DNA of 64,000 bases from Hyphomicrobiales bacterium (GCA_900471605.1 UCEY01000053.1:1-64000); one strand, 5' to 3'. Shown: positions 1 to 9,930, counted from the stretch's first letter. A program made the numbers and translations. Notes: a model not told the origin generated them from the letters alone.

Positions 1-3000
1 CGGTGCCGGGCTGTTCCATGATCGACGGCGCGCCCGATGCGGGCCGCGGATCGGTGAGGTGGTTGGCGGTGATCGCCGGCGCCGGCGCCTGCTCGACGGG
101 TTGCGTCGGAGCCGCTGCGACGGTCGTGTCGCTTTCGGCGCCGTCGGTCGCGGCCTGATCCTCGATCGTCGGAAGCTCGGCGGCGCCGCTCATGTTGGCG
201 GGTGCGGCCGGCCGGGCCGGAGCCTCGATCGTCGGTGCAGGTGCCTCGGGGGCCTTGGTGCCGCTGGTCAGCGTCTTGGCGAGCGGCATCGCCATCAGCA
301 CCAGGAGCACGGCGCCGACGGCCATCAGGATCGGGCGGCGATGCTGCGAGATGACGGCGCCGAAACCCTTGGCCCCGGCAGCCTTGGCGGCCTTGCGCAT
401 GTCCTTGGAGGGCGAGCCGCCCTGCGAGGGATCGGTTTCCTGGGCTGCGGCCTTGGCGGCGCGGCGGGCGGCGGCGATATAATCGGCGCGTTCCGCGGCA
501 CTCGTCCGGTCGGTTTCGAATTCGCCGGCGGCCTGGCTGGCGCGAACCCGCTCGAGGATCTTCTTGACGTCAGGTGCGCCCGAGCCCGGTTCCAGAAGGT
601 CGTTTTCGCGATCCGCCGGCAGCACGTCGGAAGGATCGAGCGACGGCGTCGGATCGATCACGGTGCGGCCGCCCTTCGGGGCCTCGGCCTTGCCACCCGG
701 CAGGAAGCGGCGGGAAAGCTCGGTCAGCAGGCTGGTCTTGGCAGCCTTTTCCTTGGTAGCGTTCTCCTTGGCGGCGACTTTCGTGTCGGCGTAGTCGGCA
801 CGAAGCACCGTTTCGTCGGAAGTAACCTCCTGAGGCACCTTGGTCCGCGTTCCGAAGGTCGCAGGCGGCTGCTCGCCTGCCTCGGCCTCGGCTTCCGCCA
901 GCTCGTAGCTCATCAGTTCTTCGGCGGCGGCGACGGAAAGCTGGGCGACCGCCGGCATGGCCGGGGCGGGGCGGGTTTCGTGGCGCGCCGGTTCCTCGTA
1001 ATACCGAGCCCGCTCCGTGTGAGCGGAGGCGGCAAGCCGTTCTTCCATGCCGTCCAGGCGATCGGCGATCTGCACCAGCGTGCCGTGCAGCGCCTCGAAG
1101 GTCTGGTGGGTGCGGTCGTCCGAATGGCGGGTCAGGTCTTCGAGATGGCGAAGGTCCTCGGCAAGCGCGGAAAGGGCCGCCATGTCGGCAGCGGCCACGG
1201 GCGCGCCTGCGGCACCGTTGCGGGAATAGGCTTCCACCACCGTTTCGGCAGCCTGGCGGGCGGCCTCGATGATGTATTCGTCATTGGTCGCCATATAGCT
1301 TTCGAGCGCCGTCATGCGGCTCTCGAATTCGGCGGGAAGGGCGCCTGCAGCCTGCTGCGGCTGGCTGATCAGCACCGAAAGATGGGCGATCTGGTCTTCG
1401 AGATTGCGAAGCGCGCCGTCATCGCTGCGCGGTGCTGCGGTTGCCTCGTCGAGCCGCGCCGCGATGTCGGTCAGCCGGTCTTCGAGCCGTTCGAAGGCCT
1501 GCCCGTCCATCGCCGACTGGGCGTGCGGCTGATAGCTGATTTCCTCGATCCGGCGGGCGAGATAGTCGAGCCGCTCGGCAAGCGCGTCGTTGACCGAACC
1601 CTGCTCCAGCCCGTCGATCTTGCGGGAGATGTCGGCCAGATAAGCGGAAAGCTCGGGATCCTGCGAAGGCTTCTGGGCCTGTTCCAGGATCAGCGAAAGC
1701 TGCTCCAGACGCTCTTCCAGGCGCATGGCCGCCTGTTCGTCGGTAAGCTCCTCGATCCGGCCCGTCAGCGCCTCGATGCGGGCGGAGAGCGCTTCGGTCG
1801 GATCGACCTGGGCATGGGCCGCGTGGCTGATCGCATCGATCTGGTCGGCCAGCGCGCTGATCCGGCCGTCCAGGCGCTGCAGGAAGGACTGGTCGATCGA
1901 GGCGGCTGCCGAGGCGCGGCTGCCGGCAGCGATCGCGCGGCTGATCTCGTCCAGCCGCTCGTCCAATGTCGCGAACTGTTCGGCAATGACCGCATCGTTC
2001 GGCTGCATGCGCGAGCCGAGCTGTTCCATGGCACTCGCCACCGTGATCAGCTTCTGTTCGAGCGCGCGGATGACCGGGCTGTCGCTCATGGCGCCGAGCT
2101 GGCCCTTGATGTCGTCGATGCGGTAGGCGAGCGAGACGAGCTCTTCGCGCAGCGCCGCCGAGTCGAGATCGTGCATGCGATCTTCGAGACCCTGCCAGCG
2201 GGTTTCCATCCGCCGCACGGAGTCTTCGCGGGCGAGCCCGTCCATGACGGCGCGCAGCTCCTCGAATTCGCTGCGCAGGCCGACGGCCTCCGGCGTTGCC
2301 TGATAACCGAGCTGGTTGATGCCGTCGGCAAGCCGGGCAAGGTCGCCGCGCAGGTCCTCGGTGAAATTCTGGTCCTGGGCAATGGACTTGATCGAGCGGA
2401 TTTCGGAACGCAGCGCGGTCATCTCGCGGCCGACGCTCTCGGAAATATCCTGCTTCAGTTCCTGGCGCAGGCTGACCAGCGCCTGGGCGATGTCGCGCAT
2501 GCCGTTCTCGGCCGGCTGCTGCGGCTGCGGTGCCGGCATGCGCGGCTGGGCCGCCATGCGGCGGGGCTCCTCGCGGCGCGGTGCGGGCGCGATCGGGCGT
2601 TGTTCGGCATAACGGGGCGCTTCCGTGCGAACGGGGGCCTGCCGTACTGGCGGACGATAGGCTTCCGGCGGGCGCAGTTCGGTACGGCGCGGTTCGGCGT
2701 AACGGGGTTCTTCGCGGCGAGGCTCCGGAGCGCGAGGACGCTCGGTCCTTGCACGGTCGCGGCCGGCGTCGAGCATGCGCTGGCGTTCGCGGATCTCGGC
2801 AAGCGGATCGCTGGAGAGTTGCGGTTCGCGATAGGCGGCGGCCGGAGCCGGCCGGCGCTGCTCGCGCGGATCGGCCGCTTTCGGCGCACGACCGTCACGC
2901 GCCGTGCCCGACATCAACCCCTCGATGCGCGCCTCCAGCCCTTCGATGGTGCGGTTCAACGCATCCAGGGAAGAGCGGTCGCCGGGACGGGAAGGGGTCG

Positions 3001-3016
3001 ATCGTGATCCGTTCAT
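1..3016 (-). CDS. podJ: PodJ-like polar localization factor, N-terminal part (3' end outside window)
   Basis: The reading frame is open from the ATG at 3016 to the window edge (1005 codons), so the C-terminus is missing. The N-terminus is Arg/Pro-rich. Residues about 170-660 are a long helical, probably coiled-coil region with recurring blocks such as ERLDxLxxRIEE. A single membrane segment (RRPILMAVGAVLLVLMAMPL) lies near residues 893-912, followed by a Pro/Ala-rich stretch. In Rhizobiales, proteins of this design (PodJ family) end in a periplasmic SEL1/peptidoglycan-binding part and organise the cell pole; that part cannot be seen here. A 982-codon ORF on the opposite strand is a GC shadow. 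The assignment rests on architecture, not on a database hit. Confidence 0.75.
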   Translation of the reverse strand, partial: MNGSRSTPSRPGDRSSLDALNRTIEGLEARIEGLMSGTARDGRAPKAADPREQRRPAPAAAYREPQLSSDPLAEIRERQRMLDAGRDRARTERPRAPEPRREEPRYAEPRRTELRPPEAYRPPVRQAPVRTEAPRYAEQRPIAPAPRREEPRRMAAQPRMPAPQPQQPAENGMRDIAQALVSLRQELKQDISESVGREMTALRSEIRSIKSIAQDQNFTEDLRGDLARLADGINQLGYQATPEAVGLRSEFEELRAVMDGLAREDSVRRMETRWQGLEDRMHDLDSAALREELVSLAYRIDDIKGQLGAMSDSPVIRALEQKLITVASAMEQLGSRMQPNDAVIAEQFATLDERLDEISRAIAAGSRASAAASIDQSFLQRLDGRISALADQIDAISHAAHAQVDPTEALSARIEALTGRIEELTDEQAAMRLEERLEQLSLILEQAQKPSQDPELSAYLADISRKIDGLEQGSVNDALAERLDYLARRIEEISYQPHAQSAMDGQAFERLEDRLTDIAARLDEATAAPRSDDGALRNLEDQIAHLSVLISQPQQAAGALPAEFESRMTALESYMATNDEYIIEAARQAAETVVEAYSRNGAAGAPVAAADMAALSALAEDLRHLEDLTRHSDDRTHQTFEALHGTLVQIADRLDGMEERLAASAHTERARYYEEPARHETRPAPAMPAVAQLSVAAAEELMSYELAEAEAEAGEQPPATFGTRTKVPQEVTSDETVLRADYADTKVAAKENATKEKAAKTSLLTELSRRFLPGGKAEAPKGGRTVIDPTPSLDPSDVLPADRENDLLEPGSGAPDVKKILERVRASQAAGEFETDRTSAAERADYIAAARRAAKAAAQETDPSQGGSPSKDMRKAAKAAGAKGFGAVISQHRRPILMAVGAVLLVLMAMPLAKTLTSGTKAPEAPAPTIEAPARPAAPANMSGAAELPTIEDQAATDGAESDTTVAAAPTQPVEQAPAPAITANHLTDPRPASGAPSIMEQPGT

Positions 3017-3396
3017 GTGCTCGCTCGTTTCGACTTTGTACCTGCCGGCTTTCGCAATAGGCCTTGTTCAGGGACAGGAAATTCCCGCCGAATAGCCGTA
3101 TATTAGAAATGCCTTTCGCAGGACTTGCCATTTCAGCGGACGCGGTACGTCTGGTGGTAAATGCACTGCGTCGCCTGAGTGCCCACTATTTCCCGAAACG
3201 TGGTAAACAAGTCGTTAACCTGGACGAAAATTTTAACCTTTTCGACGTGTTCCGGGTCCCTCGCGGGGATGATGTTCCGCCTGCCGGCCCTATTTCCCCG
3301 CTTTCCCATCCAGCCTCGCAACTGCTCGGCCCGTTAAGACTATGCCGGGGACGAGGAATGGCGACGGTGGAGACCATTGAAGTTCCGCACGCGCGC
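3017..3396. other. Divergent intergenic region between the podJ-like gene and the beta-oxidation operon
   Basis: About 490 bases separate the two divergent start codons. Short ORFs occur on both strands here but lack convincing ribosome sites and family features. The only structure I can point to in this part is a pair of TTAACC motifs at 3215-3220 and 3233-3238. The inverted repeat at 3397-3422 is listed separately. Confidence 0.5.
3215..3238. promoter_or_regulatory. Two TTAACC half-sites (CtrA-like, tentative)
   Basis: TTAACC occurs twice, 18 bases start to start, about 200 bases upstream of the podJ-like start codon. TTAACC resembles half of the alphaproteobacterial CtrA recognition sequence, and polarity genes are cell-cycle controlled in Caulobacter. 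The full TTAA-N7-TTAA form is not present, so this is only a candidate. Confidence 0.2.
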
Positions 3397-3422
3397 AATT
3401 GACGTTTACGCGAACGTCAATT
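3397..3422. promoter_or_regulatory. Perfect inverted repeat, probable operator of the beta-oxidation operon
   Basis: AATTGACGTT (3397-3406) and AACGTCAATT (3413-3422) form perfect 10-base arms around a 6-base centre TACGCG. The left arm contains a TTGACG hexamer that could act as a -35 box. The site lies 85 bases before the acyl-CoA dehydrogenase start. ACGT-containing palindromes ahead of acyl-CoA catabolism genes are typical of MerR-family LiuR-type regulators in proteobacteria, so that is the best guess for the ligand. No such regulator gene is in the window. Confidence 0.55.
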
Positions 3423-3506
3423 ATTTGTGGTAGCAAGAATGCGGATCCTGCCGTGAGCCGAAGGCCCGGAGCGATCCCTGGACGAGGATTTGGAGGAAGC
3501 TCGACT

Positions 3507-5300
3507 ATGCCAGTGTACAAGGCCCCGGTAAACGACACGCTTTTCATTCTCAACGACGTGCTCGGCCTTGAGCGCTACGGCAACCTGCCGGGCTTTGCCG
3601 ATGCGACGCCGGACATGCTGGAGGCGATCATCGGGGAAGCCGCCAAGGTTGCCGAGGACGTGCTTTTCCCCTTGAACCTCTCCGGCGACCAGGAAGGCTG
3701 CACCCGCCACGACAACGGCACGGTCTCGGTGCCGAAGGGTTTCAAGCAGGCCTACGACCAGTATTGCCAGGCCGGCTGGATCGGCCTTGCCGTGCCGGAG
3801 GAATTCGGCGGCCAGGGCCTGCCCTACACGCTGCATGCCGCCGTCGGCGAATACATGTCGTCCGCCAACATGTCGCTGATGATGTATCCGGGCCTGACCC
3901 AGGGCGCGATCGCCGCGATCCTCGTGCATGGTTCCGACGAGCAGAAAAAGACCTACCTGCCGAACATGGTCGCCGGCACCTGGTCGGGCACCATGAACCT
4001 GACCGAACCCCATTGCGGCACCGATCTCGGCCTGCTGCGTTCGAAGGCGGTGCCGCAGACCGACGGTTCCTACAAGATCTCCGGCCAGAAGATCTTCATC
4101 TCCGCCGGCGAGCACGGCATGACCGACAACATCGTGCACCTGGTGCTTGCCCGCATCGAGGGCGCGCCTGAGGGCACCAAGGGGATCTCGCTCTTCATCG
4201 TGCCGAAGTTCATGGTCAACAGGGACGGATCGCTCGGCAAGCGCAACGGCGTTTCCTGCGGCGCGATCGAGGAGAAGATGGGCATTCACGGCAATGCCAC
4301 CTGCGTCATGAACTATGACGAGGCGACCGGCTTCCTGATCGGCGCGGAGAACAAGGGCCTCGCCGCCATGTTCGTGATGATGAACGAGGCCCGCCTCGGC
4401 GTCGGCCTTCAGGGTCTGTCGGTCGCCGAGATCGCCTATCAGAATGCCGTCGCCTATGCCCGCGAGCGCATCCAGGGCCGTTCGCTCTCCGGCACCAAGG
4501 CGCCGGACAAAAAGGCCGATCCGATCATCGTCCATCCCGATATCCGCCGCTCGCTGATGACCATCCGCGCCTTCAACGAAGCCGGCCGCGCCTTCCTGCT
4601 CTGGACGGCTCTCAAGTCGGACATCGCCCATCGTTCGCCCGATGCCGCCGAACGCCAGAACGCCGACGACCTTCTCGGTCTCGCCACCCCGATCCTCAAG
4701 GGCGTGATGACCGACAAGGGTTTTGAACACGCGGTGATGGCCCAGCAGGTCTTCGGCGGCCACGGCTATATCGAGGAACACGGCATGAGCCAGTATGTCC
4801 GCGATGCCCGCATCACCATGATCTACGAAGGCGCCAACGGCATCCAGGCGCTCGACCTCGTCGGCCGCAAGCTGGCGCTGAACGGCGGTCGCGCCGTCAT
4901 GGCGATGTTCAAGGAGATCGGCGATTTCTGCGAGGAAAACCGCACTGACGAGGCGATGGCCCCCTTCACCAAGGGCCTCAAGAAAGGCTTGAACGACCTG
5001 CAGGCCGCAACCATGTGGTTCATGCAGAACGCCATGGCGAAACCCGACAATGCCGGCGCCGGCTCGACCGACTACATGCACCTCTTCGGCCTGGTGACGC
5101 TCGGCTACATGTGGGCCAAGATCGCCAAGGCGGCACAGGCCGGCCTTGCCGCCGGCGACGCCCGCGCCGACTACCTGAAGAACAAGCTCACCACGGCAAA
5201 ATTCTTCATGGAAAAGATCCTGCCGGAAACCGCGATGCGGAAGATCCGCATCGAAGCCGGCGCCGACAGCGTGATGGAACTGGCGGCCGAGGCGTTTTGA
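3507..5300 (+). CDS. Acyl-CoA dehydrogenase, long DmdC/FadE-like form with C-terminal extension
   Basis: FAD-dependent alpha,beta-dehydrogenation of an acyl-CoA, the first step of beta-oxidation. The ATG at 3507 is chosen because GGAGGA lies 9 bases upstream; the frame is open further 5' without another good site. The 597-residue product has the N-terminal helical domain, a middle beta domain (TMNLTEPHCGTDLG), and the C-terminal domain with the probable catalytic Glu441 in MIYEGANGIQ. About 130 extra residues follow, as in the 3-methylmercaptopropionyl-CoA dehydrogenase (DmdC) type of acyl-CoA dehydrogenase. It heads a three-gene operon with thiolase and hydratase/dehydrogenase, so general fatty acyl-CoA is the likely substrate; chain length cannot be read from sequence. 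Confidence 0.9.
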   Translation: MPVYKAPVNDTLFILNDVLGLERYGNLPGFADATPDMLEAIIGEAAKVAEDVLFPLNLSGDQEGCTRHDNGTVSVPKGFKQAYDQYCQAGWIGLAVPEEFGGQGLPYTLHAAVGEYMSSANMSLMMYPGLTQGAIAAILVHGSDEQKKTYLPNMVAGTWSGTMNLTEPHCGTDLGLLRSKAVPQTDGSYKISGQKIFISAGEHGMTDNIVHLVLARIEGAPEGTKGISLFIVPKFMVNRDGSLGKRNGVSCGAIEEKMGIHGNATCVMNYDEATGFLIGAENKGLAAMFVMMNEARLGVGLQGLSVAEIAYQNAVAYARERIQGRSLSGTKAPDKKADPIIVHPDIRRSLMTIRAFNEAGRAFLLWTALKSDIAHRSPDAAERQNADDLLGLATPILKGVMTDKGFEHAVMAQQVFGGHGYIEEHGMSQYVRDARITMIYEGANGIQALDLVGRKLALNGGRAVMAMFKEIGDFCEENRTDEAMAPFTKGLKKGLNDLQAATMWFMQNAMAKPDNAGAGSTDYMHLFGLVTLGYMWAKIAKAAQAGLAAGDARADYLKNKLTTAKFFMEKILPETAMRKIRIEAGADSVMELAAEAF

Positions 5301-5315
5301 TTTTGCGCCGACGCG

Positions 5316-5360
5316 CTCCCTCCCCCTTGCGGGGAGGGCTGGGGAGGGGTTTTCTCTCCC
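5316..5360. repeat. Short GC-rich intergenic hairpin repeat
   Basis: CCCTCCCC (5318-5325) and GGGGAGGG (5331-5338) form a tight hairpin, followed by a second purine-rich block. Similar C-run/G-run hairpins are scattered between genes in rhizobia. It lies in the acyl-CoA dehydrogenase - thiolase gap and may influence mRNA stability. Confidence 0.5.
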
Positions 5361-5409
5361 ATGTCCGAGATTTGAGGCAATATAAATTGCCACCCAGGGA
5401 GATGACACC

Positions 5410-6618
<1,209 letters not shown>

Positions 6619-6628
6619 GACCGTGAAA

Positions 6629-6759
6629 GCCCCTCACCCCGCCTCCGCTGCGCTCGGCGCACCCTCTCCCCGTGAACGGGGCGAGGGGGAACGGCCACGG
6701 CGCGGCATATGCCTTCTCCCCGCTGGCGGGGAGAAGGTGCCGGCAGGCGGATGAGGGGC
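6629..6759. repeat. RIME-like mosaic intergenic element
   Basis: The element starts GCCCCTCACC and ends GGATGAGGGGC, an imperfect terminal inverted repeat. Inside are two hairpins: CTCTCCCCGT/ACGGGGCGAG near 6662-6684 and CCTTCTCCCC/GGGGAGAAGG near 6714-6737. This layout matches Rhizobium-specific intergenic mosaic elements. It lies within the operon between thiolase and hydratase/dehydrogenase, so it must be transcribed. Confidence 0.65.
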
Positions 6760-6802
6760 CGTTCGGCGCTATTATAGAATTCAAGGGAAGAGGAATCCCA
6801 TC

Positions 6803-9019
6803 ATGAGCACCTACAAGAACTTCACCGTCGAAACCGACGCGGACGGCATCGCTCTCGTCACCTGGGACATGCCGGACAAGTCGATGAACGTCTTCACCAT
6901 GGAAGTGATGGACGAAATCGACGCGATCGTCGACGCGACCGTTGCGGACGCCGCCGTCAAGGGCGTCGTCTTCACCTCCGGCAAATCGTCCTTCTCCGGT
7001 GGCGCCGATCTCACCATGATCAAGTCGATGTTCTCGATGCTCGCCGAGGAACAGGCGAAGGACCCGGCCACCGCCGCGCAAAAACTGTTCGATGCCGCCG
7101 GTCGCATGTCCTGGCTGTGGCGCAAGGTCGAGACCAACGGCAAGCCCTGGGTCTCGGCGATCAACGGCACCTGCATGGGCGGCGCGTTCGAACTGTCGCT
7201 CGCCTGCCACGGCCGCGTCGCCGCCAATTCCAAGTCGGTGAAAATCGCGTTGCCGGAAGTCAAGGTCGGCATCTTCCCGGGCGCGGGCGGCACCCAGCGG
7301 GTGCCGCGGCTGGCCAACGCCCAGGATGCCCTGCAGATGATGACGACAGGTTCGTCGCTGACCGCCCAGCGCGCCAAGGCCATGGGTCTCGTGCACCAGG
7401 TCGTCGAGCCCGGCGAACTCATCAACGCGGCCAAGCAGATGATCAAGGACGGCCTCAAACCCGTCGCCCCCTGGGACGAGAAGGGTTTCAAGGTCCCCGG
7501 TGGCGGCATCTGGACCCCGGCCGCGGCTCAGCTCTGGCCGGCCGCCCCCGCCATCCTGCGCCGCGAGTCGGCCGGCAATTATCCGGGCGCGCTCGCGATC
7601 CTCAAATGCGTCTATGAAGGCCTGCAGCTTCCCTTCGATACCGGCCTCAAGGTCGAGCAGCGTTATTTCACCGAGATCCTGCGCACCACCGAAGCGTTTT
7701 CGATGATCCGCTCGCTGTTCGTCTCCATGCAGGAACTCGGCAAGGGCGCCCGCCGCCCGGCCGGCCAGCCCAAGACGGAGTTCAGGAAGGTCGGTGTGGT
7801 CGGCGCCGGTTTCATGGGCGCCTCGATCGCCTATGTGACGGCTGCCGCCGGCATTCCGGTCACCCTCATCGACCGCGACCAGGAAGCCGCCGACAAGGGC
7901 AAGGCCCATTCCGAAAAGCTGGTGGCGGACAGCGTCGGCAAAGGCCGGATGACCAAGGAGGAGGGCGAAAAGCTGCTCTCGCTGATCACCCCCACCCCGG
8001 ACTACAAGGCGCTGTCGGATGCAAGCTTCGTCGTCGAGGCCGTCTTCGAGGACCGCGCGGTCAAGAAGGCGGTGATCGAGCAGGTCGAAGCGGTGATCCC
8101 GGAAACCACCATTTTCGCCTCCAACACCTCGACCCTGCCGATCACCGGCCTGGCGCAGAATTCGAAGCGTTCCGACCAGTTCATCGGCGTGCATTTCTTC
8201 TCGCCGGTCGAAAAGATGATGCTGACCGAGGTCATCCTCGGCGAAAAATCGGGAGACAAGGCGCTTGCCGTGGCGCTCGATTTTGTCGCTGCGATCAAGA
8301 AGACCCCGATCGTCGTCAACGATACCCGCGGCTTTTACGTCAACCGCTGCGTCTTCCGTTATATCAACGAAGCCTATGACATGCTGATCGAAGGCGTGCC
8401 GGCTGTCATGATCGAGAATGCCGCCAAGATGGCCGGCATGCCGGTCGGCCCTCTGTCGCTCAACGACGAGGTCGCCGTCGACCTGTCCCAGAAGATCATG
8501 AAGGCCTCGATCGCCGATCTCGGCCCCAATGCGGTCAAGGCGGAGCACATGGCGCTGGTCGACCAGATGGTCGACGTGTTCGACCGCCGCGGTCGCAAGA
8601 ACCTCAAGGGCTTTTACGAATACCCGGCCAAGCCCGCCAAGAAATTCCTCTGGCCCGAGCTGAAGACCCTCTACCCGCAGAAGAGGGCCGACGAGGTGGA
8701 TGTCACCGTCCTGAAACAGCGCCTGCTGGTGACGATCGCCCTCGAAGCCGCCCGCACGGTGGAGGAAGGCATCGTCACCGACCCGCGCGAAGCCGACGTC
8801 GGCTCCATCCTCGGCTTCGGCTTCGCCCCCTATACCGGCGGCACGCTCTCCTACATCGACGGCATGGGCGTGAAGAATTTTGTCGCGCTCTGTGAAAAGC
8901 TGGCGGCCAGCTATGGCGAGCATTTCAAGCCGACGCCGTTGTTGAAGGACATGGCGGCGAAGGGCGAGACTTTTTATGGGCGGTTTGATCCCTATGGGAA
9001 GGTGGGGGAGGCGGCGTAA
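6803..9019 (+). CDS. fadB: Bifunctional enoyl-CoA hydratase / 3-hydroxyacyl-CoA dehydrogenase
   Basis: Carries out the hydration and NAD-dependent oxidation steps of beta-oxidation. The 738-residue protein has an N-terminal crotonase domain (GGAFELSLACHGRVA for the oxyanion pocket), a Rossmann dehydrogenase domain starting with VGVVGAGFMGASIA near residue 330, the catalytic stretch GVHFFSPVEKMMLTE, and two C-terminal 3HCDH helical domains. GGAAGAGGA precedes the ATG. Length and order agree with FadB/FadJ alpha subunits. It is the last gene of the operon; repeat DNA follows. Confidence 0.93.
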   Translation: MSTYKNFTVETDADGIALVTWDMPDKSMNVFTMEVMDEIDAIVDATVADAAVKGVVFTSGKSSFSGGADLTMIKSMFSMLAEEQAKDPATAAQKLFDAAGRMSWLWRKVETNGKPWVSAINGTCMGGAFELSLACHGRVAANSKSVKIALPEVKVGIFPGAGGTQRVPRLANAQDALQMMTTGSSLTAQRAKAMGLVHQVVEPGELINAAKQMIKDGLKPVAPWDEKGFKVPGGGIWTPAAAQLWPAAPAILRRESAGNYPGALAILKCVYEGLQLPFDTGLKVEQRYFTEILRTTEAFSMIRSLFVSMQELGKGARRPAGQPKTEFRKVGVVGAGFMGASIAYVTAAAGIPVTLIDRDQEAADKGKAHSEKLVADSVGKGRMTKEEGEKLLSLITPTPDYKALSDASFVVEAVFEDRAVKKAVIEQVEAVIPETTIFASNTSTLPITGLAQNSKRSDQFIGVHFFSPVEKMMLTEVILGEKSGDKALAVALDFVAAIKKTPIVVNDTRGFYVNRCVFRYINEAYDMLIEGVPAVMIENAAKMAGMPVGPLSLNDEVAVDLSQKIMKASIADLGPNAVKAEHMALVDQMVDVFDRRGRKNLKGFYEYPAKPAKKFLWPELKTLYPQKRADEVDVTVLKQRLLVTIALEAARTVEEGIVTDPREADVGSILGFGFAPYTGGTLSYIDGMGVKNFVALCEKLAASYGEHFKPTPLLKDMAAKGETFYGRFDPYGKVGEAA

Positions 9020-9104
9020 GCCGCCTTCAAGTCAGCGACAAGCCTCGCGGTGAGTGTGTATCGCCGATGCTGTTTTGTATCCTCGGACCACCTACAACGT
9101 CGTC

Positions 9105-9127
9105 ATCCTCGGGCTTGACCCGAGGAT
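9105..9127. repeat. Palindromic repeat copy 1 (left border of degenerate cassette)
   Basis: Arms ATCCTCGGG and CCCGAGGAT with loop CTTGA. The outer flank is GTC and the inner (right) flank is CCACG, which gives the element a direction. Confidence 0.85.
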
Positions 9128-9146
9128 CCACGCCCCACCCGCGACC

Positions 9147-9253
9147 TCACCACCCTCCCAGCTCGCCATCCAATCCCGCCACTCCGGATTTAGCTTCTCG
9201 ATCAGCCCGATCTTCCATTGTCGATATCAGCGCTTGAGTGCTTCTCCCGCTGA
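9147..9253 (-). pseudogene. Decayed copy of the 3' end of the GIY-YIG gene
   Basis: This stretch aligns almost base for base with 9461-9570, the last ~35 codons of the intact GIY-YIG gene. It encodes the same QREK...LKR.YRQWKI.LIEKLNPEWRD string, but has a 1-base deletion after QREK, an in-frame TGA in place of a Trp codon, and a divergent tail. The similarity continues through the untranslated 3' sequence into the neighbouring palindrome. The rest of the gene is missing: the second palindrome begins 45 bases further on. Confidence 0.8.
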
Positions 9254-9298
9254 CGACGTCCTCCCGGCATTCGCGAACCTCGGGTTTTGCGGCAGTGG

Positions 9299-9321
9299 AT
9301 CCTCGGGTTAAACCCGAGGAT
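9299..9321. repeat. Palindromic repeat copy 2 (right border of degenerate cassette)
   Basis: Arms ATCCTCGGGTT and AACCCGAGGAT around a single A. The GTGG flank is on the left and GACG on the right, so it faces copy 1 in inverted orientation. Confidence 0.85.
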
Positions 9322-9418
9322 GACGCGGAGAGGGTAACGCTATGGTGCCCAAAGCGGCGGGCGACGAGCGTGCTTCACCGTTGCTGTTTCGAACCCCGCA
9401 CCACCCTCCAACTCCGTC

Positions 9419-9441
9419 ATCCTCGGGCTTGGCCCGAGGAT
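9419..9441. repeat. Palindromic repeat copy 3 (left border of intact cassette)
   Basis: Arms ATCCTCGGG and CCCGAGGAT with loop CTTGG. The CCACG flank faces the GIY-YIG gene, as in copy 1. It lies 20 bases past the stop codon of the gene. Confidence 0.85.
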
Positions 9442-9460
9442 CCACGCCCCACCCGCGACC

Positions 9461-9751
9461 TTACCAGCCTCCCAATTCCTCATACAAATCCCGCCATTCC
9501 GGATTCAGCTTCTCGATCAGCTCGATCTTCCACTGCCGGTACCAGCGCTTGAGCGACTTCTCCCGCTGAATGGCGCTGACAATGTTGTCGTGGCTCTCAT
9601 ACCAGACCAGCCGTTTGCAGCCGTATTTCGAGGTGAAGCCGGGGTGGTGTTCCTCGCGGTGTTCATAGATGCGGTTGGCGAGATCGGAGGTCACGCCGAT
9701 ATAAAGCGTGCCGTGCTTATGGTTGGTGACGATGTAGACATATCCCGCCAT
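9461..9751 (-). CDS. Solo GIY-YIG nuclease-domain protein
   Basis: A 96-residue protein consisting only of a GIY-YIG fold: YVYIVT near the N-terminus, LYIGVTSDLANRIYEHRE with the catalytic Arg/Tyr positions, and the WRDLYEEL C-terminus usual for the UPF0213/YhbQ-like group. The family hydrolyses phosphodiester bonds; single-domain members have no settled role. The ATG at 9751 (MAGYVYIV) is preferred: the longer ORF from 9865 reads through the flanking palindrome and gives the repeat-derived string VILGLDPRIHAS. The gene is bracketed by inverted palindromes at 9419-9441 and 9813-9835, and a decayed copy with the same border lies next to it, which suggests a mobile cassette. Confidence 0.88.
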   Translation of the reverse strand: MAGYVYIVTNHKHGTLYIGVTSDLANRIYEHREEHHPGFTSKYGCKRLVWYESHDNIVSAIQREKSLKRWYRQWKIELIEKLNPEWRDLYEELGGW

Positions 9752-9812
9752 GCGGGCATGATGGAATTGTTGTGGGGGGTGGTCAATCCAGGCGTTTTGT
9801 GGGGATGCGTGG

Positions 9813-9835
9813 ATCCTCGGGTCGAGCCCGAGGAT
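9813..9835. repeat. Palindromic repeat copy 4 (right border of intact cassette)
   Basis: Arms ATCCTCGGG and CCCGAGGAT with loop TCGAG. The CGTGG flank faces left, toward the GIY-YIG gene, and GACGG is on the outside. It is inverted relative to copy 3. Confidence 0.85.
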
Positions 9836-9930
9836 GACGGCCTTGAGGGTGGAGTTGGGATGCACAAAGCAAACAAGGCCAGTGTCTTGCCGGTGGTGTT
9901 ACGCACCCTCGGCACACCTCCAATGTCGTC

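Noticed and set aside
59..3007. 982-codon plus-strand ORF
   Set aside because: Antisense to the podJ-like gene; Arg/Gly-rich composition without domains, and the other strand encodes the coherent coiled-coil protein.
9752..9865. N-terminal extension of the GIY-YIG protein
   Set aside because: The extra 38 residues derive from the flanking palindrome (DPRIHA string); the fold starts at MAGYVYIV.
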